NCBI RefSeq assembly: GCF_037975245.1
Contig: NC_092570.1
Span: 17,215,918 to 17,279,917, forward strand
Direction of reading: 5' to 3'
Length of the DNA: 64,000 bases
Source: Apostichopus japonicus
Lineage: Eukaryota > Echinodermata > Holothuroidea > Aspidochirotida > Stichopodidae
Shown: positions 13,131 to 25,077 of the stretch, piece after piece
Numbering within the stretch: position 1 is the stretch's first letter
Layout: each line of letters opens with the position of its first letter
Notes under the pieces: generated by a model
The model's database searches: none
Seen by the model: the letters and a program-made list of their open reading frames with translations, nothing else
What the model was told of the DNA's origin: nothing
Position numbers and translations under genes: made by a program

Positions 13131-16100
13131 ATTGACCACTTCCATTTTCTTCCAATTGTACCAAAATTTTGCAAAATATGACTACAGTACTGTACATTAA
13201 AAAGAGAAAAAGAGAGGGTACAATCTGTTGGAGACTTTTCACATGGAATCTCGATGATGCTTTCACCCCGCATTGGTTGCTTGAATTTCAGTCCTCGATA
13301 ATTGTCTGTGGACATGTAGTCAAAAGAATTGACACTGTAGTAGGTGACTGGAATCGAAAATGGCGAGAAAATGAGAGGAAACCTGAGATGAACGAGTTAA
13401 GCACTCCCTGATCATTAGCTAAGGCTTTCTTGATTGGAAAAGTCAACTGTGGCTTCTTATGCCATACAGTAGATCCTAAATGTTTGCTTCGTTCGGTATC
13501 TGATTAAATTTCTTGATTTTTTTTTATATATATTTTATTCAAATCTTTGCCTTCTGTAGTGCTGCAGTTGCATAACGTTGATAAACGTAACAGTATCAAC
13601 ACTCAAAGTAATTGGTTATTGAATGGAGAAATTTCATTTCACCTGGATTGGCCACTTATGGAAATTAGATTTTGAGGATTTTAATGTCAGCCTGATTGAA
13701 GAAAGTCATCAAAGTCACAGTTACTTGGCCTTGGGGCAATAATAAGGTGGGACGGGACGTGGGAGGGGCAATGGAGGTTTCTGGAGGTTTTTGGAGTCTT
13801 TGATGTGATATTTTCCTTTCCGGAATAAGGCATCACTTTTGGTTAAAAATTAAGAAGCTCAGTTTCTGTGAATACACACCCTACTGTACATGAATTCTAC
13901 AATAAGTGGAAGCAGTACAGCTGGAAACAGACATGTACTGTACACAGTATGGAGTTGTTGCCTCAACTTTACTATTAAGCCAATGCTGCTTACAGATGTT
14001 ACTGCCCAATATTAAAGTAGGTGAAAGACATAACTGGATCTGAACTTGACCTAGGATCAATGCATGTGGTTTACGATGATCCCTGTAGTTGCCATCATTG
14101 TGCAATGCTAAGTATTAAAGATTTGTTGGTAGACATTCTAGGAGAGTGCACAATTTGCAGAGATGAGACTTGTATGAAGAAAGGCATTCATGAGCTAATC
14201 CCTGTGCTAATCCCTGTTCCCTATACATCGACTTGTGCATTTGTATCGTGTTACCCTTGATGCGCATCGCCGGTACATTCACAACTGGAACAGAAGCTGC
14301 CCAAAGGGCATCGTGCAAAAATTGGTCGGTGGCATCAAGGAATCCTCATCAAACAATAGAGATAATCTCAGAAGACCAGCACTGGTGTTGATTGTGTGAA
14401 ACTGCAGTCTGTATACCGATTGTGTGTAACTACATAGCACAATAGCTTTGATCCTCAGCATGCAGCCTTGCTGCAGGATGCTGTAGCCAGGCTGCAGGTT
14501 GTTGCAGCCTCAGCACCCTACTTTTATGACAATTCCTGTACTGTATATTATTATCATATTATTATGTAATACGTTCAGGGTATCGCACTTGTTTTTACTT
14601 CAGGATCTGATCAAAATGATGAATGTGACTTTATTCTACTGTATATCTCATCTGCAATATGGAACAGTACTCAATGCATCGAGTTCCAATATACTACACC
14701 ACTCAACAACAGTATTTTTCATCATCGTTAAACTCTCTGCACAAAATTAGAATACAATTTTTATCATTTCACGTGTGTGTGTCGATTTTTGTCGTGAAAT
14801 GCAGTATTTCTCAATATATACAAGAAGGTCTCTACTACAGTAGTATTATTTTGGGCTGTTAAAACATCCTTCTGTAATATTAAACAGTCATTACTAACAA
14901 TCTGCTGATTTCCAGTTGAATGGTTCTCTTCTAAACAAACATGTTCATGTGTTTCACGAAAACGGTTTCAAATGATATAAACATTCAAAGATATTATTAA
15001 AAGTGAAGCTTTTGACTAGCCTCTGGGGAAAACATTCGTCCAATAACAGCAGAGGTTTATATTTTATGTTGCCCATCTAACTAATGTGATGCTTTTAGTA
15101 TTGTGGTATTTATAGCGGCTTGCAAGTTCAACATTCAGTCAATTGTTCATTTCCCATTGTGTGTACATATACATGTTGTGTGTTGTAGTGTAACAATTTG
15201 AAAGTTTAAATTATTGTCTGCAATGTTGTCAGTTGTTTAATTCACGAGTCTGCTGAAGATTTGGTTTGGTTTGGAAAGTACCACATACTCAGTTTGGATA
15301 ATTTAGAGGTTCGGTCACCCTAAATATTAGTTAAATCGGCAATTTGTTTCACCAGTTGTCCAGTCAAATTTAATATGATGTATAATTTTGAAAATTTACA
15401 AAAGTAGCATTCAATAGGGCGGCGGTCACTTCAAAGCAAAATAATGTACAGCTAAGCAAATAGGTCATCTGAAAGGTGGTATTAAAGTTGTCTTAAGTTG
15501 TATTAAAGTTGCCCACCTTTAAACAAGTTTAGTTAAACACATGTTGGCTGAATACACTTCATGCACTGTATCCATGTGATCAGTGTCATGCGAAGGTCTG
15601 CATGCTGTGGTACAGTGTCTGCGATCATATGGGGTTTTCTTTTGTGATTTTGCTCGGTCAAGGGCTACAAAGATTGCCTATTTTAAAAGTCATTACCTTC
15701 AGGACATGTTTAGTTAAAGCAAAAGATGATATTAAGAATGCTTTTTCTTATAAAAATGTGTATGGAAATTGGAACTACCTTTGTACTACCTTCGTTCCTC
15801 CAATGTTCCGAGACAGTTGCTGTAAGTCTGTATACGTAGTACAATACAGTACTGTGCAATAAAGTACTGCATAGCTGCACAGGGTGAATTACAAAGCTCT
15901 TTGTGCAGAAGCATACTATAACATGGCTTTTGGAATAAGTCTTTTTCCTTCCTATATGAAACTGGGCATTTTCACATCCTCGATAAATACTAGGTCATTA
16001 TCTATATAGGACACGCTGTGTTATTTGTTTATCTTATGATGATTACACTGTATGTACCGTATCTCTGTTGTTCTAATCCAAACTACCATGATATTAGTAC

Positions 16101-18080
16101 TTACACTATACATTATAATTAGTATGCTGTGTCACGATAGGTGATCTGCTATTTCCATCTAGTCTCTGTTGAGCCTGTTCCACTGCAATTAAGGACCAAA
16201 TAAGTGGAAGGTAATGAGATTAAAACCTTAAGAGAGAGAGAGAGTATTGACAGTGTGTGTAGCAACACTAGTACTGGATAAACCCTACAGTTTAACCAGC
16301 GTGATGAAAGTATCATCCCAAATAATGCCTCGGTGACGACAAAAGATTCCAACGAGATATGGGCTAGAGACAAGACGAGAAACTTACAGATGGAGGTTAC
16401 CAATCAGCCTGGTTTTACAAATGAAATAAACAGAGCAATCAATTCTTTTTAATGTGGCTGAAATTATGCGGGGGAAGTCGATGTGTAAAGGGTAAACATT
16501 AGAAGTTATCAAGTTAATCCTCTTGGAGATCTGCTATCTGGGAGATGAGGTAAAATTGATCTCTTAGCCAGTCCATCATCGGGTAAATAATAAAGGTGTT
16601 TTTTTGTCACCTTGATGAAGATTGCCTTATTTTAAGTCATTATGCTAGTACCTCTACGGTAGTGCTGCAGATATTGATCCATATGTTCTGTGCTGTAGTG
16701 TGTACATTATGGAGGTAACTACTGGATCAGTGATGGTGGATATTGCTTGGAAAAGGAGTTTCGATGAGAGAAACAGGGACAAAAACAGGATTTTACAATG
16801 GAGGTAGGGCGGAAGGAATGGCCATGAGGTCGTTGAAGTTGACTAGCATGTTGTAGGGGGGCCTGGATGTCCTCGTCACCAGAAAAAGTTGAAAATTTTG
16901 AACATGCCATGGTGCATTCTGAAGCATTTTTAGGCCACAAAGAGTAAATAATAAGGTTTTCGGACAAGGTTTTGCTAATATCTACTTGTAATTTTTTTTG
17001 TGGGGTTGGAAGGAAGGTGGTGTACAATGTACAATACCCCCTCCCCCCTCCCCCACACACAGGCAAAGCCAGCTCGATCCATACCTTTATGTGCCCCCCT
17101 TAAGACAGAGGGTTCTGTCCCCCTTCGGTAGTTACAGGTTATTGATTTGATAGTTTACAAATGTATGGTACCTAGTCCCATGTCATGGTACATAAAAGTT
17201 TGAGGTATAAGTTGTCTGTGGATTTAGTTATATGTCTTAATAATCTGGTTAGTTTGTCCTCCCTCCATCTGGTTACATATTGTTAGTGTCATTTCCTTCG
17301 ACAGTATTTCCACCATATGTCTCACTAGATATGTCTGTATTCTGCTCATAAAGTCTAAACATTGAGAGGTTCACAGGTGTTCAATATGTGATCCATATCA
17401 AGAGCCAGACGCATTTAATCGAAACAATTCATCAACCCAGAGTAAAAGAAGTAAAATGCATCCTATACTGTCTATCAAGAAGGAAATAGATGTTAGAAGC
17501 TGTTCTGATTGTGAACCTTCAGCTTTAAAGAAATTGTGACAGGTATGCATCTCCTGTGTCAAAAGGAGAATGTCCCTCGAGGGGTGTTGTCCGTTCCTTT
17601 CACCTCAACAGGATTTGACAAATTTAAGTCAGCCGTATGATGAATATGCATACTGTATGTATGTACGGATTAGTCCGTTGCCTGTACAGAGCGTGGTCGA
17701 TCTGTACAAGAAAAAAGAGAAACCCACCAGAATGTGCTGTACATAGATCACATTATAGTGAAGATTCTAGCTCTGTACCATGGTTTGTAATATGAATATG
17801 TATGGAATCTCATTATAAGCACCAATCATAGTACAGTTGGTAGCTGTGTGTGTGTGAGTTATTTGTATAAGTGTGTACAAAATATGTGCTCACTTAGTGG
17901 AGTCATGAATATTCAGATTGCTCGGACCAATCTCACTAACGTGTGCAAATTTGCTTAAAAAACTTGATAACCAACCATTTTTTATCCCTGGTGAACGTTA
18001 CACTGTCCGAAACTGTCCAGAACTTTGTGAGCCTTCAGCATAGTAGATTGCAAGACGTAGTGGGCATTGTCCTGGAATTG

Positions 18081-18180
18081 GGTTAGTGGGGGAGCTGTAC
18101 TTAAATGTTACTAACTTTACTGTAGTAGGCTATTGTAAGTAGATTGGAGTGCATGTGTTAACCTGAGGAAGGTAAGTATC
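18081..18180 (+). repeat. Dispersed repeat family A, copy 3
   Basis: Diverged member: GTGGGGGAGCTGTACTTAAA, TGTTACTAAC, GTAGGCTATTGTAAGTAGAT, TGGAGTGCATGTG and a GAGGAAGGTAAGTATC end. The order of blocks matches the copies at 6351 and 9531. Confidence 0.5.
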
Positions 18181-18456
18181 GCTATACCTAAATACCTAAA
18201 GCATATCTTTGGGAGTCCCAGCCAACAGTTTTTGTAAGGAAAATCAAGTGTGCTATATTTAATGCACTTATGATTCCATAGTCTGATATATGGAGATAAC
18301 TCTCCTCTCTCATACAACACACAATTTTTTCCAGGTATAATGGGATGCTGTAATTCAATTGTTCAACGAAGCTCGTTGCAAAGCTCTACACTTCCGATTT
18401 TCGTTTGCCGAGTAACCTTATACTGGACTTTCAGAATTATGTTTATTATCAGTTCT

Positions 18457-20958
18457 GGGCAGGTCCAAGCTATTGTATCCCTAGAAGCCAAATTTCAAAC
18501 TTTACTGAAACACCCTAAATGTGGTGTCATGTTAAAGCTGAATTATTGAAGTTTCAGATTTTCATAATTTTTTTGAATTTTTTTCCCTATTCAAACAATT
18601 ACAGCCAGCTAATTTGCATAAACTCAAATTGCAGTGTGACGTACGGGACATTTGGAATCCTATTTCGCTGCCAGCAATATGAACTTATTGAATATAAGTT
18701 ATGTGGGACATGATACACAGTTCCTTCCAATAAGTTTGACATATTATGTTTGGGGGTTCATTAATTAAATATGCTAATTAGCTAGTGTCCAAATACTGAT
18801 GTCCCGTACGTCACAATTTTCAGCCTTTTTTTCAAGTTTTGATATGGAGGAACAATTTTTTTTTTTGTGATATTCTATAAAGTTCTAATTAAGAACATTG
18901 CTCAACAATTTCCATCCCCAAAAAATTGAAATAATATTCACTGCAAATCTAATTATCAAATTTAAAAATGTGACGTACGGGACAAAATGTGACGTACGGG
19001 ACATAGTGTGGTGGAAACCCTGTATTTATACATAATAAACATGCATGGGCTCCAATGGGGACCTCTACTGGAAACCTTCCAACGCTTACAAGTTTATTTT
19101 GTTGAAAGCTGGTAGTTGCAACTTATAATCCCTGCATGCCTGAAGAGCACATCATGGCAGCAAATAAACTATTGACTGATGACCACCAACAGCCCGGGTG
19201 TTGTTTGACTATTGGGAAGTCAATTGTGCGTGTGGGGGATACAGAATCATCTACAATGCTATTCAACATTGACACTGAATGAGGACGACTTCAAGAATGT
19301 TGAGTTTGCATTTCGTAGGCCTATTGTGAAGTGTGACTATGATAATGTGCAACTATGTTCTTGTTTCCTGAACTTAGATAGTAGACATTGAGATTTTTAG
19401 TTACAAGTGTAGAGTTTCCCATTAGTGGGGAGTATGGTACAGTGTTGTACAGTATACTGTACATACCAAAACAGTTTTGCACCAAAACTTTGCATCTTGA
19501 ATCATTTGTGGTCTAACAAAGCAAAAATTGATGTTCTGACTATTTGGTCTGGTAACCAGTATTAGGTCTTTAGAGTTTTCTTTGTTGTACTAGTTTCATA
19601 GATGGACATCACGTGGCATTACTGTGGACATTTTGGTATATTTTGAATGGGATGGATCATATTTCAACTTCAGGGTCAATAGTGGGGAGTATGATACAGT
19701 GTTGTACAGTATACATACCAAAACAGTTTTGCACCAAAACTTTGCATCTTGAATGATTTGTGGTCTAACAAAGCAAGAATTGATGTTATGACTATTTGGT
19801 CTGGTAACCAGTATTAGGTCTATAGAGTTTTCTTTGTTGTACTAGTTTAATAGATGGACATTACGTGGCATTACTGTGGACATTTTGGTATACTGTATTT
19901 TGAATGGGATGGATCATATTTCAACTTCAGGGTCATTAGTGGGGAGTATGGTACAGTGTTGTACAGTATATACCAAAACAGTTTTGCACCAAAACTTTGC
20001 ATCTTGAATGATTTGTGGTCTAACAGAGCAAGAATTGATGTTATGACTATTTGGTCTGGTAACCAGTATTAGGTCTATAGAGTTTTCTTTGTTGTACTAG
20101 TTTCATAGATGGACATTACGTGGCATTACTGTGGACATTTTGGTATATTTTGAATGGGATGGATCATATTTCAACTTCAGGGTCATTAGTGGGGAGTATG
20201 GTACAGTGTTGTACAGTATATACCAAAACAGTTTTGCACCAAAACTTTGCATCTTGAATCATTTGTGGTCTAAAAAAGCTAGAATTGATGTTATGAGTAC
20301 TTGATGTATGTGTAGAGTAGATTAATACTTTATGCATTCCATTTTTTATGTGGAATGATCTCACAAGTACAGTCACTGCTCTTTTCCGTATCCCAGAAAG
20401 AAGGAAATATGGCATGAAATTACCAATGACATTGTTCTGGCATATCCAAATTACTTTTTTTATGTAGAAATCAGCTTGTTATGGTATATTCAGGAATAAA
20501 AATATGAGTTTTCATAGTCAATTTGTATATGGACAAATTGTCCCGTACGTCACATGTCCCGTACGTCACAGGACAATTTTCATTTGTGTAAAAACTGTAC
20601 TGGAATGGCTTCATATTTTTTTCTAATATGTTACAGCTTAGCCCTTGGAAGGTTAGGCTATTCACTAGTTATAACAGCTTGATCACTGCCCTCCTAATTT
20701 CAGAGCGGTTTCAGCTTTGTTCTTTAGTAAAAAAAACACAAAATTCTCTGGTCCCGTACGTCACACTGCACATTAATTAAGATGGGACCTAATTAAAGCA
20801 AGTGTAGGAAATCTTCATGAGTTTGTAATAAAGTAGCAGCAATAACAAATATAAAAACCTGAAAAAGTTTCTGGAAAATAGATTTTATATAACTTTTATA
20901 CAAATTTAAGTCTCTGAAATGTCCCTTACGTCACAGTTCAAATAGCTTGGACCTGCCC
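18457..20958. mobile_element. 2.5-kb inverted-repeat element with eight CGTACG word copies
   Basis: The ends are perfect 18-bp inverted repeats: GGGCAGGTCCAAGCTATT at 18457-18474 and its reverse complement at 20941-20958. The flanking four bases are TTCT on both sides (18453-18456 and 20959-20962), consistent with a 4-bp target duplication. Inside are eight copies of the word TGTGACGTACGGGACA: forward at 18635, 18969 and 18988, and reverse-complement at 18800, 20539, 20555, 20750 (one mismatch) and 20920 (one mismatch). The centre holds a tandem array of a 250-257 bp unit. No long reading frame or transposase is present, so this is a non-autonomous DNA element of a superfamily I cannot assign; 4-bp duplications are made by several superfamilies. 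Nothing else in the window carries the word. Confidence 0.8.
19424..20299 (+). repeat. Tandem array, 250-257 bp unit, about 3.4 copies
   Basis: Units start with AGTGGGGAGTATGGTACAG at 19424, 19681, 19938 and 20188; the last is truncated near 20299. Copies are nearly identical, differing mostly by a short indel in the TACAGTATAC region and a few substitutions, so the array is recent compared with other repeats here. It lies wholly inside the 18457-20958 inverted-repeat element. Short open frames across units are incidental. Confidence 0.95.
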
Positions 20959-22202
20959 TTCTTCGCTGTTGCACAATCCTGTTCTGTACACACGTTTGTG
21001 TATGTACAGAGAGCTCATAGCTCATATACAGTGCCACTGTATCTACATATATTTAACCTCCCAAGTTGTTGAGTGTTTGCTTCTGTTACCCAATTTGTTA
21101 CTTTTATGTTATCTCATTAATTTGGAAGCATTAATGACTGGAGAACCCTCTTTAATTTTTGTAAATCTGCTTTCATCACAAGCTTTCAGGACTTTAGTAA
21201 AGCAGGCTATTTTTTTTTTTCCATTTGATCATCAAGTTAACTAAAAATTCTTTAAGGGGATTTTAGCATATCATTTAGCATCAAAACATTATGCTAGTAT
21301 TTATTATTCCTTTTAGAAGGGGAAAAATCTCAGTTCAGAGATGAATCTGATTAAACTTTTCACTCTCCCTTAGTTCATGATATTCTTCAAAATAGACTCA
21401 GCAAATTAGTCACGTGTGTATTTGGGCAATCCATGTCACTTCAAATTGGTCTCCCAAACTGAACCTTGATTGCTAAGGAAACGGTTTAGATCTGAACTGG
21501 TTGATGAACCTAGATATTACAGACCACAACATGTAAATGATTTTGTTTACACACTCGTACAGGATGCTATTAAAAGGAAGTACTGTGCCTTATGGGCTTT
21601 GAAATTATGAGAGTGATAGATTGTCGTTTACAGATATACGAACCTTTATTGAGTCATTAATGCACGTTATCTAAATAGTCAATATCTGATACCATCTTCA
21701 TATGCAGCCTATTCCTTTCACATTTTATGTCCTATTTTTCAAATGTCTCACCAATTTTCCTTCAAGCAAATAGAGCAAATCTCTTGTCTTTATGATCATT
21801 GTCGGTAATACACTGTAGCTTCAATTCTATTAGCTGGTTTCCCCCGGTAGCCTGTAGGTATGAAAAGTACATCATGGGTTATATACCGTATGATAACATA
21901 CTGAAAATGTAGATACTGGAATGTAGATAATTAGATAAATGTATTGTTTGGTATGACCGGGAAGACATTGGATCTCTTTAATATCCGCAATGACTTAGTA
22001 GCAAAAACAAATAATAAGAAGTGCATGTTTTACTCCGTACAGTGGTAGATCAGGTGATTATGAAAAGTGCATCATGGGATATAACATACTGTACAGCTTG
22101 TTGTAATATGGCATGACCAAGAATAAGATGCCATTCGGTTGCAATCTGCTACGACTTTGTACTGTAGCTTAACCAATGTCATTAAAAGCAGAGCAAACAG
22201 TA

Positions 22203-23244
22203 TAGTCAGGTGGGGTAAAAAAAAACAATTTACCTCAAGTTTGCTCTAAAAATTGATGAGTAAGAAGTATTTTTTCGGTTCCGATGTTCAAGTGTGTGGA
22301 GTGGGATTCTCTTAAAGAGAATCTAACAAAAATAACTTTTTTGTAACTGGAAAGTGTCGTGTTTGGCGAAAATTGTTTTTTTTTTACCCCCAAAATTTGC
22401 TTAATTTGGGGTAAAAAAAAACAATGCTGGGGTAAAAAAAAAAATGCTAGAAAACAGCTATTTTCTTCATGAATGTACCTTAAAATCGTGTTTGCATATA
22501 ATTACATCTAAGTATGAGCTACTACCTTTACATGAAAAAGGAAAAAAATTGTAAAATTGTCTTAATTCTAAATTATGGATGACTCGTGTCATATGTCATG
22601 CTCAGCCATATTCATACTGTACAGTGTGTATATGATGCTACACAAATGTGGTGTAATATAGTAGAAACATTAGAGTAGAGCCAATTTCAGTTGCTTCTGC
22701 CCAATTATTTAACATTTTTGACACAACACAGACATGAAAACTATTTGCCTTACCTCTAAAATCAACATTATGGAAAAATTTATCCATTCGGGCAAAATAG
22801 GGAGTACATTGGAGGCGGAAAGTACTTGTTTTTTTTTACCCCATTCGCATCATTTTTTGGGGGTAAAAAAAACAAGGCCCCCCCATGAAGCGTGAATGAA
22901 GTTGGAGTAATTCTACCATGGGGGAGTGTAATACTGTATCACTAACTGCTATGCTGTAACTGCTGGAATAATCTCCACATCATATAACCTGGGTATGCAG
23001 GAGAAAGTTTCAGATATGTGGTACAAACTTCAAATTTTGCTAGTTTAGCATTCGCTTGATTCGATGAAGCGGTGATTGGCAGCGAAGTGACATAGAGTTC
23101 CAGAAATTATATAATAATAAACTAGACATGTAGGACTATCACCCAAAATAAATTGGAACTTTGGCTAAATATTCCCCTTCTATAAAAAGGGGTTGTTTTT
23201 TTTTACCCCAACTACCCCCTTGTTTTTTTTACCTCAACTGACTA
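22203..23244. mobile_element. 1.04-kb element with GGGGTAAAAAAAACA terminal and internal words
   Basis: The left end reads TAGTCAGGTGGGGTAAAA at 22203 and the right end is its near-exact inverse, ending ACCTCAACTGACTA at 23244. The dinucleotide TA flanks both sides (22201-22202 and 23245-23246), compatible with a TA target duplication as in Tc1/mariner-type elements, although the TATA context makes the exact boundary ambiguous. The end word GGGGTAAAAAAAACA recurs internally in both orientations: forward at 22408, 22429 and 22859; reverse at 22374, 22827 and 23193. No transposase frame is present, so it is a non-autonomous element. Confidence 0.72.
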
Positions 23245-23264
23245 TATGTAACTAGATTGAATAT

Positions 23265-23292
23265 TTGTAAGCTACAGTACTGTAGCTTACAA
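23265..23292. repeat. Perfect 28-bp palindrome
   Basis: A gap-free palindrome with arms TTGTAAGCTACAGT and ACTGTAGCTTACAA, centred on the GTAC-type word AGTACT. It lies 20 bases to the right of the 22203-23244 element. It could extrude as a cruciform; no function is known to me. Confidence 0.9.
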
Positions 23293-24474
23293 GTTACAGT
23301 TTGTCAATGTTGATATTCTATACAGTAGAGCTGCTGTTACTGTTATTTGTTTATTAGGTTGACTTTGTCCTTTGGCTTGGAAGGACTTAAGTACAGTATT
23401 CTACAAAAAAGAAAAAGGAATTTTAAAACAAAAGAGAAGAAATATTGGAGCAGTATGAAAAGCTCATTGAATACTGATGTTAATTAATAATCACTACGTA
23501 CAAACTCACCGTTTGAGTGCGATGTATTGAAATCACTGTGGTACATATCATGTACCTGAAGGACCAAGGTCACATACTTACAAATTCTAAGAGTTTTGAC
23601 TGGTGTAAAGTGTGAAATAAGTGGGCAAATTTGGAATTGGTACTAGATACTGATTATAAATGCAAGTGTCAAACTTTGATAACTACACAATTGTCCTCTT
23701 TACCTGACTTTTACACCTATATTCTATTAATAATCACACTGGTCTAGACAATCTTTACTCAGTTATCAAGGTCAACAGATTGTGGTGGTCGTTATTACAC
23801 TAAAGGTTGAAACAGATTTTTGCATTTAGTGAACAAGTTTTACGAGTCTCACCTACAGTTCAGTAGATAGTATTACTCAAATTAAGATTGCTATTGGTTG
23901 TAATGAGATTAATTTTCAACAGGTGAAGTCTAATGAGTGAGTGAGTAAAAAGAATTGAATGATGAATTGAAGCTGTGGTATGGGGTTTACTCACATTCTG
24001 TGAGAAGCTGTTGTATGACCTGTATTTGGGTGTGATTCTTTCTGTTAGCATGTTGTATGGAATTTTCTCCATTCTGTGAGCATTTGTCTTATATGGGACT
24101 TATACTATCCTCTGAGAAGCTGTTGATATGAGATTTAATGTATTTCTGTAATTCTGTGCCCGTAAAGTGAACTTGCTTAACACATGTTCATATGTAAAAG
24201 CTAGATTGATTCTAAATTGTTGCTACTTTAAAGGAATTGTTTTAGCACATTTTCATCACTATGGAGAGGATGAATACAGTTGTATACAAACCAAATTTTA
24301 TCAATCTATATTGTTGATCGTGCTGCCTCTTGGCCTGTTTGTGCCAGCTATCTTCCTTCGTCAGTGTCAGCTCATTAAATTGCTGTGCACGAACCCATAA
24401 CTGTTATCATAAACAGAGGAATAAACGTATTTTATTCATGCCTATAAAAATTTCTTTTTTCCCCCCCTTCGCAG

Positions 24475-24587
24475 AGGCCCATTCAGTGAGGTAAGACGAT
24501 GTATTCACAGAGACACCAGCCAGCAGTTTGCCGTGAAGATCGTAGATGTAGCCAAATTTACTTCCAGCCCCGGATTAAGTACAGAAG
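24475..24587 (+). CDS. CASK: CASK exon 2: kinase glycine loop and ATP-binding lysine
   Basis: Preceded by a pyrimidine tract and GCAG acceptor, followed by the donor GTGAGT. The first base completes a Lys codon from exon 1; the last base begins the Asp codon finished by exon 3. It encodes 37 complete codons, from GPFSEVRR of the glycine-rich loop through FAVKIVDV, whose Lys corresponds to the nucleotide-contacting Lys41 of human CASK, to GLSTE. In human CASK the loop continues SVVRR; here it is SEVRR. The length and phases fit the equivalent vertebrate exon. Confidence 0.96.
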
Positions 24588-25060
24588 GTGAGTCATCTTC
24601 GTCGGAGGCGGCGTTAGCCGTCAGTGGATAAATCTGAGAGGTTGCGAGTGGTGTACCTGGCAAGCATCAGAGATGCTTGGAATAAGTGTGGTGCAGAGCA
24701 TCACCACGACGGTGGTCAGGTTTTTAGCTCATTCTTGCACGCACGAAAAATCACTAAATGTAGTCCCAGGGGCGATGATATATATGTGTTTATGGTCTGT
24801 AAATTACATCACCCTCTAATGCAGGTAACTTCTTGAAAGTGGTTGCCAGGGGTAACGGTCTGTAACAGGCACGAAAGACTCTTTAAATCCAGCGTGTGCA
24901 GTGTTACCGTTTGTATATAAAAGCCATCAATTTTGTATAAATTTCTGTGTGTAGGAGTCGTGTGACCTTCCAACCAGCCTACCCGTCTAAAAGCAGATTT
25001 TGATGGGTTGCTGAATAGTTCTGCATCATGGATCGTTCAGATGCACCAGTAACACAACTC

Positions 25061-25077
25061 GGGGGGGGGGGGGGGGG
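25061..25077 (+). repeat. Poly-G tract (17 G)
   Basis: An uninterrupted run of 17 G after CACAACTC. The length is unreliable in assemblies, and the run is potentially quadruplex-forming. Confidence 0.9.

Larger units (their letters stand above)
1..24474. other. Non-coding region, probably intron 1 and/or 5' flank of CASK
   Basis: I find no exon with recognisable protein similarity here on either strand. Open frames are short (mostly under 100 codons), low in codon structure and often inside repeats. Intron 1 must end at 24474 in phase 2, because exon 2 starts with the last base of a Lys codon, so at least the right part is intron 1. I searched by eye for the short CASK N-terminal exon ending in Ile-Gly-Lys and did not find it; it is either upstream of the window or too diverged to see. 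Separate entries describe the repeats and transposon-like elements inside. The whole stretch is notable for scattered GTACTGTAC/GTACAGTAC words. Confidence 0.6.

Noticed and set aside
12995-13315. Glu/Gly-rich minus-strand frames
   Set aside because: Produced by the CCTCCT polypyrimidine tract at 13055-13130.
1-24474. Search for CASK exon 1 (short acidic N-terminus ending in Ile-Gly-Lys)
   Set aside because: No candidate with an in-frame ATG, matching residues and a phase-2 donor was found by eye; candidates such as GATGATG words at 7090 and 16036 run into stops.
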